The notes beneath the pieces are model-generated. The model searched no databases. It saw only the letters and a program-made list of their open reading frames with translations, and was not told the origin of the DNA. A stretch of DNA of 64,000 nucleotides, from contig PTEX01000006.1 of NCBI GenBank assembly GCA_003342815.1, positions 2,921,338 through 2,985,337 of the forward strand. Direction: 5' to 3'. Origin of the DNA: Eudromia elegans (lineage: Eukaryota; Chordata; Aves; Tinamiformes; Tinamidae). Positions 11,960 to 24,470 of this stretch are shown piece after piece (the first letter of the stretch is position 1; every line of letters begins with the position of its first letter). The position numbers were made by a program, and so were the translations under genes.

Positions 11960-12620
11960 CCTTACACAGAAGCTTCCTATCACCCTTGCCATCCTTTCCT
12001 TCTCTGGTGCTTTGTTTCCTCTGTAACCTTTTTGAGAGGCATCAACAGCAAGGCTGCACGTATTGTTCAAAATGCAGGTGCTTGGTGAAATTGAATAGTG
12101 GCATAGCTGTGTTTCCTGCCTACTTCCTTACTCTTTTCCTAATGCTTCCCATCGCTGTGTTTGCTTTCTTGACCACAGCTGAGCACTCGGCTGGTGTTTC
12201 CAGAGCACTCGGTGCACTCACTCCAAGATTTCTTGCTTCAATGATAAACACTATTTATAAGTTTCTAGAGTTTATGCATATTTAGGGTATTTTTTCCCCA
12301 AAAGCTCTATCAGCTTTTATCAACATGGAATTCCCTCTGTTACTTTATCATTCAGTCATTTAGTAAGGCAAGATTCCCTTTTCACACTTGGATTCTCATT
12401 TGGCCATGCTGAATAATTTTCTCTCATCAGCAGGTTTCACCACCTTCTTTTTAATTCCTTTTTCGAGCACACTCCTACATGCAGCACAGCACAGATCAGC
12501 ACACTGATCCCAGTGGGATTCCTGATAATTTCCCTCCTCTGCACACCTGTGCTAGCCCTTTGTTTCCTACTCATTTCTCACTTGTCTGGAAGAGAACATA
12601 CTCTTTCATTGTATGAAAAC
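11960..12620 (-). repeat. Second ancient CR1/L3-clade LINE fragment (RT C-terminal part)
   Basis: The minus strand carries the thumb and C-terminal region of the same LINE family as the 7.5 kb copy. Translated, about 12137-12190 reads CSAVVKKANTAMGSIRK, matching the family block 'CAAAVKKANRMLGIIRK'. Upstream in the element are the equivalents of the 'TTQERDLGV' block near 12215-12240 and of TTTATCAACATGGAATTCC (12315-12335), where the family has 'WQMKFNVDKC'. Further on, GATCCCAGTGGGATTCC (12505-12521) and CTAGCCCTTTGTTTCCTA (12552-12569) fall where the family has the 'SGVPQGSVLGP' and 'LKDRKQRV' regions. Stops and indels are abundant. This is an independent insertion, because it covers largely the same protein region as the first copy. 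Confidence 0.75.
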
Positions 12621-15594
12621 ACATAGTGGAGAATTCACTGAGGAAAATTGTCAAAAACTTAGGGACTCTACATGTAGATATATACAGTCTATATAGATCT
12701 ATGATTTTTGTCTTTCTATCTACACACGGCAAAAAAATGAATCATTTTTACATTCGCATTCAACTGTGAATTCAAGGAGGAGATTTTCCTACCAAGAACA
12801 AGGCTTCGTTTACAACTACTGCATCCACTGCTCTAGGCTCCTAACAACACATTCACATGCTTTAACTGCTATTTTTGTTTTGTACTAATTTGCCTGATAG
12901 AGAGGTAAGATTTATTCACGTCTAGTTCCTTACATTCCACCTGATTTTACTTTATAAAACTTATGACCCGCACTATTCTCTGGATTTTGGTCTGTTTAAA
13001 GCATCATATAATACAGCACACTTAATAGTTCATCGGGTTCATCTCTGAATTCTCCTATGATCGTGGCAATGCAGTTTTATATACACTTTGATAAGATTCT
13101 TGTGTTGTATGTATTTGTTTTATTTTTAATGAACTTTTTTTCTGACATTCCTTTTCAATTTTTGGTTTTCAAATTTAAAAACATTTGAAGATCTTGGGAT
13201 GATCTCTTAACTTGGTACTTCTCTACAGAACTTAATTACAAAGAGTCTGAAATCAGAGAAAGGGGCCATGATAGCATATGTAGAAACGGCCCAGGCAGCT
13301 CCACCACTGTGGCAGATGATTTTAGGTGCAGAAGTCTGCCATTCTGCTTCTCCTCCAACCTATAGCTTTGAGCAGATTTTTTAAATCGTTCTTTTAAATT
13401 AATGCTGGTAAAATATCAGGAATAGCACTGCCTTATGAATCCTTTCTTAGCATCATGACACTGAAAAAGACCAAAACGAGATCCCACATCAAGGACACGA
13501 CTTGGTGCCACATTGCTGTGGCTGTCCATGACCATGCTGCGTCTGGCAGAGTAGACTCAGGAGCACTGGGGATTCGCTGGTGTCCAAGATTGGTGCCTCG
13601 TATTCACTTTGCCTCATGCAAGCAGCCTGCACTTGGCTTGAACTCAAGCTCTGTCCAGATCCCATCTGTCTAGAGGCAGATGTGGCTTTCTAGGCAGCAT
13701 TCTAGGAAGCCATTTGTGTTATTTATTTATGTTTGACTGAGAAGCAACAACTTTAATCACGGGTATTCCAAGGCCACAATGCTGCTGGCCACTCTTCATG
13801 AAACATCAAGCATCAAGGGAGATGCTTTCCCCCTGCCTCAAAAAATCACATGGGGCTGGAGGACCTGCAGTAAAAACACTTCCCTCTTCCTGACAGCACC
13901 ATAGCTGAGTATCAGAGGGAAGAGGAAGACACTCTGTGTCACCTCTGTAGAGTACATTCCCAGGGCAAGGTCTCCCAAACCTAACAGAAAGAAGAGGGCG
14001 AACTGGCACTCTGCTGTTTTCACACTGATCTGAACTGCAAGAACTGACACAGCAAGTCTCCTTCCTTCCCACTTTCTTATTTGGGAATTTCCTCCTTCCT
14101 CCCTTTGCCTCACACACGAGCTATTGTCACACGCTGACAATAGCTGCTGCGTCTCTGCATGCAGTTTAGACTCCACATCTGTCAGCCATTTATCACAAAA
14201 CAAAAACTCACTGACCCTCGCACAGCCCTACAACCACTGATGTCCCACATTAAGTTTCCCTTCTCCACTTCTCAATGGAATATTATTTTAGATATTCCAT
14301 TTCAATGCTCTTAATCAATGGCATAGTACATATCAGCTGTTAGTTGACAGCTGTCATTTAATTCTCCCACACAAATGTGTTTCTGACATTCAGCTTCTTC
14401 AACAGTGTGTAATGACCTCCACCTGCATTGCATCTGGGCATTATAAATGCCGCCTCCCTCATCCTTCACATGCTGGCACCAAGTTTTATTTCATAAATTA
14501 ATCATAAACATTAAGATAAACTTTTCCCTACTCTTTTTTGCCCCCTGACACCTTTGTCCTTCCTGCTACAGGATTACACTCCAATACTAGAGCAGTCCTG
14601 AATTATAGTGGGCTTCTGAGCTGGGCTTCACTTTTAAAAGAACTTCAGGGTCTAAAAAAAGAAGTGGGTACTGAAATCACCAGTCAGACCCCAGGACTTT
14701 GCATAGTGACCACTGAACTAAAGTAGTTCACCTCTTAAATAACAAAATTCTGGCCCTCTGTGCTCAGAATTGTCCCAATCTGAGAAAGCAGGCATGACAT
14801 TTCCACATTGACTCGTGTCTATTCAATGCAAGAAAAGAGACGTCTGAACTCCCTGAAATGGTCACTCTTTCTAGCATGTTTAAAATGTATGTAACATAAA
14901 CATATGAAAAAAAAGGCACAAGCAAAAAAACCCTGCTGTTTGCATGGGAACGAATATAAAAGCTTGAAAGCTCACTCTGGGGAAAAAAAAAGGATGAGAA
15001 ATCAACAACATAAAGCTGGTCCATCATCAAAAATAATGCCCCAAACGCTGGGATATCTGATAAAATTGAGGATTACTTTATTTATAGGTGGAACAAGACT
15101 ATAGATAAATATTTTAACCCAAGCCAGTTCAAAGAGTGGATAGAGTCTTGTGTGACACACTAAGAGTTTTAGCATATTACATGTGCCTCCTGAGTTGTTA
15201 ATCACTGAGTCCATGGGATATGTGACTTCTCATGGCAGAGCCTTTATAAAAGATCTAGTCACCTAGAAATGCCTCCAGATACAGCGTGGAATTACACTGG
15301 TAAAATGGTCAGCCAGTGCAAAACGAAGGTCAAGCTGAAGAACCCTAGAAGATACAAATCAAACATTTCTAACAAAACTACAGGGATTTAAGGATGAAAT
15401 GCAGGGAAAAAAATATTCAAGGAACATTTTATAGATTCTCCTCAGTGTAGAAAAAAAAAACTACTGTGTGGAGTGATCAAACATTGGCATTCTTCAAAGA
15501 AGAGCTGGACATCTGACAGAAGCAAATTCAAAAGTCACGTTTCCTCTAAAGGACTGCCTGTGTCAGATCGGTGACAGGGAGGGCACGGGCAGCC
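12621..15594. other. Gene-less unique sequence
   Basis: No supported gene. ORFs such as 13455-13673 (plus), 13806-14203 (minus, two overlapping frames) and 14764-15214 (minus) are unassigned and overlap each other in several frames. Base composition becomes more balanced at 13500-14200. The perfect palindrome TGACAGCTGTCA at 14345-14356 is discussed in the findings. A weak CR1-like patch (GAGTGATCAAACATTGGCATTC and following) near 15470-15520 is too short to call. Confidence 0.55.
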
Positions 15595-15835
15595 AGAGAT
15601 CACGAATCCAGAGAACCGCAGAATAACTTTAGTTAGAAAGGGTCTCTGGCAGCCTCCTGCTCCAGCCCTCGCTCAAGGCAGGGTCTCACAGTTGCATTTG
15701 ACCGCTCAGGCCCATGTCCACGTGGGCTTTATGACTCCTCCAGCTCTGGCCCAGCAGGGCAGCTCCTCGAGCCCAGTGTTGCCACCATGGTGCAGTTTGA
15801 TGATGGTGGTGCCTTCCTGCTGAGGCTGCTCTGCG
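15595..15835 (-). repeat. CR1 LINE 3' fragment (antisense), diverged
   Basis: In plus orientation the order is that of an antisense avian CR1 3' end. AACCGCAGAATAACTTTAG stands where 'agaatcatagaatggtttg' is expected, followed by AGAAAGGGTCTCTGGCAGCC and CCTCGCTCAAGGCAGGGTC. Next come GCCCATGTCCACGTGGGCTT ('ccatgtccaggcggcttt' in the family) and GGCAGCTCCTCGAGCCCAGTG ('gggcagcctgtgccagtg'). The match fades near 15835. GC content is clearly higher than in the flanks, as usual for CR1. ORFs overlapping it at 15706-15906 and 15787-16050 are by-products. Confidence 0.6.
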
Positions 15836-18800
15836 CTGCCAACCATGACCATGCTGCCGGCCTCCCCTCCCCGTCCCTGGGAGGAACTCTGGGTGCTCCG
15901 GTTCACTCCCGGACCTGCTGCGGTTGTTCGCTCACCTTAGGCAGACACTCCCAAATCCTGCACCCCTCTACTACTGCAGTGGGTCCACAACAGTTAATTT
16001 CACAGTGCCTAAAGGCTCCAGCAGCTGGGGCAGCAACAGCACCCAATTAGCAGAGATATTTTGCTGACCCTATTCAATAAGGTATTCCCTATTTCCTGAG
16101 CTAACTTGTTGTTCAGGCATCAGAATTTAATGCTAGGCAAGTATCATCTTTCAGGTTGCAGGACTGAGAATGAAAGGATCTCTTTAGGGGTCTTGCAGGC
16201 TCAAAAGAAATTATATACAGATTTACCGTCTTTGACTAAGCATTTAAAGAACAATCACATAAAAGGCTGTTTGTTGGTACACAGTAATAGAGAAAAGCAT
16301 TAGGAATGTGCAGAAAGAATCAGGAAACTAGGGCAGGTGATATAAAAAAATGTTAAATTGAAAGTGAAAAAATTCTTGCCTTGAGTCAGTCCCAGTATAA
16401 CATAAATTACACACATAGCCTGTGTGCAGGAATAGCCTGCATGAAGCCAAGGCTTCACTCTAAAAACAATTTTGTAAGGTAAGAGAAAAAAACCACCACA
16501 GAATAAGACATTTGAGAAAACTATTCAGCCTTTTATGTATTTTGGAAAAAAAAGTATTCAGAGTAGAACTCAAAAGAGTTTCTCATCATGTTGAAAAAAG
16601 AATTGTGTGCCATCTAGAGAGAAGCTTTGCTGCCAAGACAGTTTCAGCTTATGAAGTGTCCCGAGGAAAACGTGTAAAGTCTCTCTCAGAATAGGTATCC
16701 ATCGGAAGATCAGTTTAAAGTGACAGACATTTCTCACTGAATTACAGGTGTTGGACCCGAGATAGAAAAGCAGTCTTGAGGAAATCGCAAGGCTTCTCAA
16801 ATCAATTACCAAGCACCTCTGTGTAAAATACATGTGTATATATGTATTTTGTCCTGCTGTGAATACACTCTTCAGTTTCCAAATGACCCAAAATTTGTAC
16901 TCTCTACTAATGCATGAGATACAGTTTTTATTATTACCACCAAATATCTATGTAAAACATTTTAAAATAATGAGCACCATAATTGTATTTAACTTTAGTG
17001 CACCATAACTTGTATTTAAGGTCGAGACACATACAAAACAGTTGCTACAGAACAGATCTTCTAGAACAAGGGAAAAAAAACCCACAAATCAAGCATAACA
17101 GAAAATAATCTCAGTAGTACAGCAGCCAAAGTCAAATGAACAAAAACAGCCATCACAGTGTGATGTACAAGATGTTCATTACTCACGACTATGAGCAATA
17201 ACAGATAGCTTTGCATATTTATTAATTCTTNTATTACAATGCTAGCAATAAAGTGTGGTCTTTGTCATGAAATGTTAGATACAAAAAACAGGTAGACTAA
17301 ATTAGTTTAGGCTCTGTACATGACTAGAAACTGTAGCACCAATAAATAAATTAGTGCTTCAGGGACATTAATTTATTTTCATGCACAATTCTCTGTTGTG
17401 TTTGTATCACACTAATTCTTCATTTGGACAGGTGAGAAGATGGAGCTCAGAGGGAATGTCACATATACTAGGGCATACACAAGCAAGACTGATGTGAATA
17501 CCTATGTACTTCCCACATGCCCTGAAACCAAATTATGGCACAATTATTTCCAGCGTGTCGAGGTGGAGTTGATGTACTACTCTGTTTCTGACATATGTTG
17601 TCTGACCACAGCCTTCTAACCTTCACCTTCAGCCGCATCTGCTAGCAGCCAGCCACTGGTAATTCTTAACATATCATAAGCCCCACAACCTTTATGCACA
17701 GGGATCAATTAGATGAATTACAGGCCTCTGAAGCATCACCCTTAGGGATCTATGCAGATAGAAACCAACAAGTGCAGGTGTTTAACTCAACCTTTGGGTC
17801 ATATGGTATGTAACTGTGCCCTCTCTCTATCCAAGTCCATGTAGCTCTCTGACTTGGATTTGTCCCATCTCATTCTTTTCCAAATACCCCTTTCAGCCTC
17901 CTCTGTACACGTTCAGTCCACATTTCTCTGCCCCTTCCATTTATTTTTCCATATTGCTCTGAAACCAGAGCAGTACATCACCAACGCCAAGTTCCCTCTG
18001 ATAGAGGATTTTCTCATTGTTGCTTCTGCAATTCTCACCTAAAACCCTGGTCCTCTAAAGCAGACCTGTTTGACAGAACACTGAAATAGATGGCTGGTCA
18101 CCTCCTCTGAGCTGAACATGTTTTAACCTCCATCTAAGGTACTACCCACTTTTAGCAGCTAAAGCCAGTAAGTGCTTCAGGCACATCAGCCTGATCAGAA
18201 AGAATATATCTCTACACATAGTATAAAGAAAACGTACACTGATACAAGAAATGCTCACATCAAGGCTCCAAGTCAGATATGGATATTCCAAGTACATACC
18301 TTTCCAAACACAATCTCCATTCTGTATGTGGTGTGCAGTGGATCAGATAACCTTTAGAGATCTTTTTTGACCTAAGTTATTGTGCAATTTCATGATATCA
18401 AGGAATTCTTAACTTGTGTCAAAACATTACTATCATGGGCTTTGGCAGTTCTGGTTCTCTGTCATGTAAAGCAGCAGAACAAAATCACAAACTTCCCTTC
18501 CAACGACAGAATTTGATATATTTTTCATTAAAAGGCCATGCCTTTTAACACATCTACTTGGAGTATTTCAACTGAATGACGGAGTAGAGCTGCCAGATAA
18601 TCCATATCTGATTAATGTAAAGTTAGCATTTAAAGTTAGCATATCTTTTAGCATTTATCTGTTCACTGATGCCATGAATTTATGAATAGAGATCTCAAAA
18701 TGGGAAATTACTCCATAAATAATTTTGAATTGCAAATCTCCTGACATGATTTTTTTTTTTCTCCTTAAGGCAGACCAACTGATGTAAAAGATGCTGGTGC

Positions 18801-19631
18801 GGATATTATTACATTGCCTTTGCATGAAACTGCATGCCAAACATATAGCTGTGTCACAGATTTTGCCATATCAATTTTTGTACAATTATAGTGGAATTGC
18901 TACATTCATATGATGATTGTACAACCCATGGATTAACAGCATACTAACCTTTTTCAGGCTAAGATAGGCTGTTTATAGACTCTTCTCTAGGCCAGGGATT
19001 GAAAAGTCTGTAGCTAACAATTCAAAAAGGCGAAATCCAAAGGTCAAAGTAGAATATCATACTCAGAGAACCACACTAGCTTAGGATATCTGAATTAGAG
19101 GGAGACACATCTCCACTAAGTTTATATCTGTACATCTAATCAAAGTACTCCTTGCCAAACCCATCCCTCCTGCCCTTGGCATCTGAACAAATCCAACCTT
19201 TTGGTGTCCAGATCTGGTGTGGAGTAAGGTGCTGAATCAGTCTCCTTCCATTTTAGTTTCACCATTTCCTAACCACACAACACTTGTGGTTATTGAGGTG
19301 AAGTCTGCTAATGAGTTTGGGGAATAAGGCAGGCTGGGAGTGCACACACAACTGTTACCTGACTGTGATGCAATGTAGAGGCTACCCTGCAGCTGAAACA
19401 CATGTTAAGTGTCCACAAAGTTCACAGGTAGGTCATCAAGGAATCAAAGTGCAGCATGGAGTGAGCTCTGCCCTATGGGACCAGGATTTTTAATGATGAA
19501 AATGAGGACAACTCTAGGTTTTTAATTCCAGAAATTTCAAAACAAATACTTTGTGGTATGTTATTGGATAGGGAGAGAAAATATTTGCAGTTGTGGATAT
19601 GAGCCCTTACTGCGTCCCCACAAAGGGGGGG
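15836..19631. other. Gene-less AT-rich unique sequence
   Basis: No supported gene. Short ORFs (for example 16512-16694 plus, 16570-16833 minus, 17854-18042 plus) are unassigned. A short direct duplication of AAAGTTAGCAT occurs at about 18617-18643. A T10 run lies near 18750. The stretch ends in a G7 run immediately before the assembly gap. Confidence 0.6.
17231..17231. other. Single ambiguous base (N)
   Basis: One undetermined base within TTAATTCTTNTATTAC. It is a sequencing or consensus ambiguity, not a biological feature. Confidence 0.95.
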
Positions 19632-19696
19632 NNNNNNNNNNNNNNNNNNNNNNNNNNNNNNNNNNNNNNNNNNNNNNNNNNNNNNNNNNNNNNNNN
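19632..19696. other. Assembly gap (65 N)
   Basis: A run of 65 Ns directly follows CCCCACAAAGGGGGGG. The left edge is a G7 homopolymer (19625-19631), so the gap probably reflects a sequence that is hard to read through or assemble. ORFs spanning the gap at 19473-19813 are artefacts. Confidence 0.97.
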
Positions 19697-22600
19697 ATTC
19701 CACTTGCCAAGCAAGTTAGCATCAGTCCTGCATCCTATTAAGTTGCCATAGGACTCTCTATCACCAACCTCATGCTTAATGTGCTTTTTTATAATCCTTT
19801 CATTTAAAGCCATATTCCTATCCTCACAAAAGGCCGTTCAGGGACTGACCATCACTCTGTTGCTGCACAGGCTGCAGTTCAGCGTGGCTGCATTATAGGC
19901 TGGCTGCGGCATTAGGTAAACTCCAACATGCAGCACGTGCAGTACCTGCAGCTATAACCAAAACCCTGTTGCCCAGCACTTTCAAACTCTCAACCTAAAT
20001 ACCTCATCATATAAATACAGGACAAAAGTTCAGAAGAAAGACAGTAGCTGCTTTGAACTGGATAAAAAAAGGCGACAATGTAAACCAATGCTTTTTTTCC
20101 TTCTTCTAAGTCCTTTATCATGTTCATTTTCTTCCCAAACTGCATGGTCCTAACACAAAAATCTTTATCTCCTTGCTAGCTGTTCTCAATTGAATTGCTC
20201 CTAAGCACAACTGGCTGTGGGTGGCAGCAAGAGGCTGAATTGGCAGTAAATTTCTGCCTGAATACAATTATCAGCAAGATGCACGGGCTGAGGTCTCGAC
20301 AGGCATTTGCTCTATATTTTCAGGGCAAATTTCCTTCTCTGCTTTCTAACCAAATAGAATTCAGCGATAGTTAAGTGACCTGTTGATTGTATCTGTCACT
20401 CTCCTAGGCAACAGTAAAGGGCTGCCAGTGTGTTAATGTGGAACACATGAATATCTAAGCTAATAAAATCTGAATAATTTCTTAGCCTAAAAATAGGTAT
20501 CACCAGATAGCAACCACTTAAGAAGCAATATTTCCTGTGTATTAAATTCTTTATATAGTAGCTCTAACTTCACTTTTAACTTAGACCTTTTTCTTATTGA
20601 TAGATATTTTCAACTAGTAGCTTGATTTATGGTTTTTTTACATTAACCATTATTACCTGGTATCAGTAAAACCTGTGGAGGCATTTGGCACCAACGTATT
20701 CCTAAACTCATGGTTGCTATTTTGAGAGTTACTGCTCTCTGTTAAGTATGCCACAGCTCATCAACACTTCAAGATCTCTAATGAGTCTTTCAGTTCTTAG
20801 TGTGAATGAGTTATGTGTATATGTAGTATCCATATTAAAAAAAAAAAAAAAAAAAGTAGTCTCTACCCCAAATAGACCTCCCTGTTATTGAAAAAGCACA
20901 TAGGAACCTAGTTGTGCTTTTTACAGTAGGACTGCACAGCCCAGCCTGTGCCCAGCAACATCTTTTCAGTAATGCTAAGGGTAAGATGCCAAAGCGTGAC
21001 AGAGTTTATCCAGAACAAGAAAATTATGTATAATGCAGTTCATTCTAAACCACTGACCAAGACCACTGTCTCCATCCCCTCTCTCAGACAGACCCCCAGT
21101 TTAAGGTAAAATTGCACCTGTTGAGCCACTGTTCTGCTAATAAGTATATATAAAGGGATGTATATAAATAAATAAGTTAATACTATATAACAGCCCAATG
21201 CTCTTGGGATTTCCTCTGTGTGGGGTCTTAGCACTAAGATAGCACAGGCTCCTGAAGTGAAGAGAAGGTTTTTGGATCTACATTGTTCCTCCCTGCCCAT
21301 CTGCCAGACAGGCACCCAATTTCAGGGCCACTTTGCAGTCTTGCAGTCCATCAAACCCAAGGAGGACCCCAGGATAACATGGGAGTTGGTGCAATCCTGA
21401 CAGGCAGCAACAGAAAGTTGTAGCATCAATTTCAAGGACACAGATCAGAGCTTTTACCCTCTGGTAAAACTGAGAATAAACCCAACATCTTGTAATTATA
21501 ATACTGGTGCTATCAACTTTCACCTCCTTCTCCCCAGTGCTGGCACAAATAGAATTATCACAGTAGGTAAATGCTAACCATGTTGTGTCAGATAGGGCAG
21601 AAAACAAAAAATTATGACTTGTAGCAGGAGACATGCATAGACAGAAGCTTCCTGAGCCCAGATGCTGAGACTCAGATTAAAACAAAAGAATTTGATGCAT
21701 CAGTGCCAAACCCATCCTGTTTGTTTTTTTCTCATGGTAACCCTTCCTAGCTTCTGGAATTCAATGAGATGAACCTGTCCCATATCTGAAACTGTACCAA
21801 GACTGAAGGTGACTAAATATCTGCACTAAATTTTTTTTCAATATATATATAAAAAAAAATCTTTTAATACTCTGCTTTCTATGCTAAGAGAAAAGACTTT
21901 ATTTTCCCATAATTCTTACTTCATTAGCATAGAACAAAAAATGTTTCCATAGAAACACCAGAGATCTATAATTTCTAAATAATGATTTCTCCACAGAGAA
22001 CTTAAAAAAACCATATTCAGATTACAATGTAAAAACTCTCCAAATACAGCTCACTTTCTAATATTACATAGAAAATGTATGTAAATCCTTTGAACTATAA
22101 ATTGTAACTGTAAATTGTTATAAAGATAAACCAGGCAGCTTAAAATTTCAGTCACAGAAGAGAAAAACAGGGGAAAATACTAGAAAGCAAAGAACAAAGG
22201 TAGGTGTAGTTTACCCTCAGTATTTTATTAAAAACTGAAAAAAGCCCCGTATTTCCAGACCAGTATCTCTTTTATGAGCTAAAGTCATCCTCAGAGCAAT
22301 GCCAGAGCCTTGTCTGTTCTGCTTGATTGGAGTAAATATCATCAAGTATCAGCCCAGTTTACTTCTACCACCTTATTGCCTACTTGCTTTGAAACCAACA
22401 CTCCTGTTGCTGCCTATTAAGGATGGACACAGAGGTGCATAGTCTCTCTTGAGCAGGCCAGGTCTATGGTGAATTTTTTTTTTTTTTTTTTTACAGATTG
22501 CCACATGCAGGACCTTGGTCGGGATGGTTCCCCTAGTACTATAGCACACAGACAGCACATGGTGGCACAACAGAAACCTCCCTCTTCAGCTGCTAATTTC

Positions 22601-24416
22601 CCAAGAAAGAAGAAATTGAAAACGATTACGCCATCACCTACCCTGAAAAGCAGCATCAACTTCCTTAGTAGTCTGATGACTACTACGTAGATATCAGCTT
22701 GGCTTAGTAGTCTAATTTGTGCTTCATCCCACATCCTTAACAAGCACTATGAAAATTGGACTGTCTTGTGGTTTGTGCACCCGGAAAGTCAAATTTGAGA
22801 GCAAAGCTGTCCAAAGACTATAATTAAAACCAATAGGACTTAATCCATGAAACTGAAACAACAGCCTGCCAGCTAATAGTTGGCTAATTGTTAATGAATT
22901 GCATAATATTGAAAGTATAAGTTGCGTCACCTATCAAATTGCTCAGTAGTTTTAAAGCTGAAGCTTTAAACTCTTACAGATGTAACTGAGTATCTGCATT
23001 TGCCAGGAAGTTCTTGAGTCAGGAAGCCAGAAGGTGACAGATCAGGTCAGTAAGTTACAGCATACATTCTATTGCAACAATTTCTAACATAGCCCCAGTT
23101 TAAAGCTCCATTAATCTGCAATTTTGAGAGAAATGAATGCAGTACCCAGGCTCACTTCCATTAAAAGGAAAAAAGTTCTCTGCTAGCATCGGGTATATGT
23201 ATCATCCCCTGCTACCAAATGGCTTTCACTGCACAGTGCTGTCAAAGCTCTCATTCTGATTAAAGCTAACTCCGACATTAGCTTTTCAACCTAGGAAGCA
23301 GAGACGTTTCCATTTGGGTCAGGATGAGTGATTTCTCTCATCCTTGTCATTCTAAAGTTCTTAGGGGACCAGACTACTGCACAGTGGCAGCAAACTGGGA
23401 GGTCCGTGGGGTCAGCTAACTGTTATAATATCTCAGAAAAGAATGTCTTTATTATAAAACATTTACCCTAGATCGCTGTCCTATTTTTGCTCTTGTGTAG
23501 CACTGGAAGACCATTATGATTCCATTTTAGTGGGACCTTTGGCACAGAAACATTTTTCACTTACTTTATTTCTAGGATAGTGAAGCTGTCATTCCAGTCT
23601 ATTTAACTACAGTTATCATTTTTACAGTAGCAATGGGACTTTTGCAGGCAACAGATTTTACCACATCTCTGAATGCCCAATTATATATTGAAACTTAATA
23701 AATCAACACCTCACAGGCAATAAAATGACTAAGATATCCAGCAAAGGAATACCGAGAATCTGTCATTCAATACCTTATTATATTGTTTCCACAAATTTTG
23801 GAGCATTTTAAGGTTTTTTTTTTTTTTTTTTTAATGGCAAAGCAGTTGCCTAGTACAGCAAGTTCTGATGAGGTATGTGCAGTTGGAATGTTTACTGCAT
23901 GTCTGCACCTGCATATTGAGTAATAAGACTCCAGAGATTTCATAAACCCACAGAATCTACACAGAAAGACAAAGGAGGACAGTGTGTTGGATAGCTGCTT
24001 GCTAAAGGTGGTGTGATCCTACAGACTCATCTAGGGGTCCAGAACCACATGAACATTCAGTTGTATAGTAACGGCTAAATACAAGTGGCTTTATTTCTTT
24101 CAGTCTGTAATGGTACTTCCATATTATTTAAACATGAAGTAAAAAAAAAAAATCTATTTTTATACTTCTTGTTAACAAGAAGTCTTTCACAGACTGCCTC
24201 TGAACATGCATATTATTATCCTGAGGCATGATAGCATCCATATTAATCTTTCAAGAGGGCTCATGGGAAGGCTGTTTTATGATTATATAAGATGGTTTTG
24301 AATATCTTCACAAGATAATAAAGAGTGTCAGCTTTTCCCATTGCTTTCATTATTAATTCCTGAAAAACTAGTGCATCTGCTGTTGATATGATTTTTGAAT
24401 AAAACTTGAGCATTTC
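19697..24416. other. Gene-less AT-rich unique sequence with homopolymers
   Basis: No supported gene. ORFs near 21040-21634 and 22373-22930 overlap in several frames and have no recognisable domain. Homopolymer tracts are A19 at 20837-20855, T19 at 22474-22492 and T19 at 23814-23832. A short TA run flanked by T and A runs lies near 21830-21860. An X-box-like near-palindrome lies at 21943-21956. Confidence 0.6.
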
Positions 24417-24470
24417 CCAGAATCATAGAACAGACTGGTAAGAGAACATATGTAGTCATAGAATTATATT
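24417..24470 (-). repeat. Possible CR1 3'-terminus scrap (antisense)
   Basis: CCCAGAATCATAGAACAGACTGG resembles the antisense start of a CR1 3' end ('agaatcatagaatggtttgg'). The similarity covers only some 25-50 bases, so it may be chance or a heavily truncated copy. Confidence 0.25.

Noticed and set aside
15470-15520. CR1-like wording (GAGTGATCAAACATTGGCATTC and following)
   Set aside because: Only a few short blocks agree, and the orientation is opposite to the adjacent antisense CR1. It could be chance.
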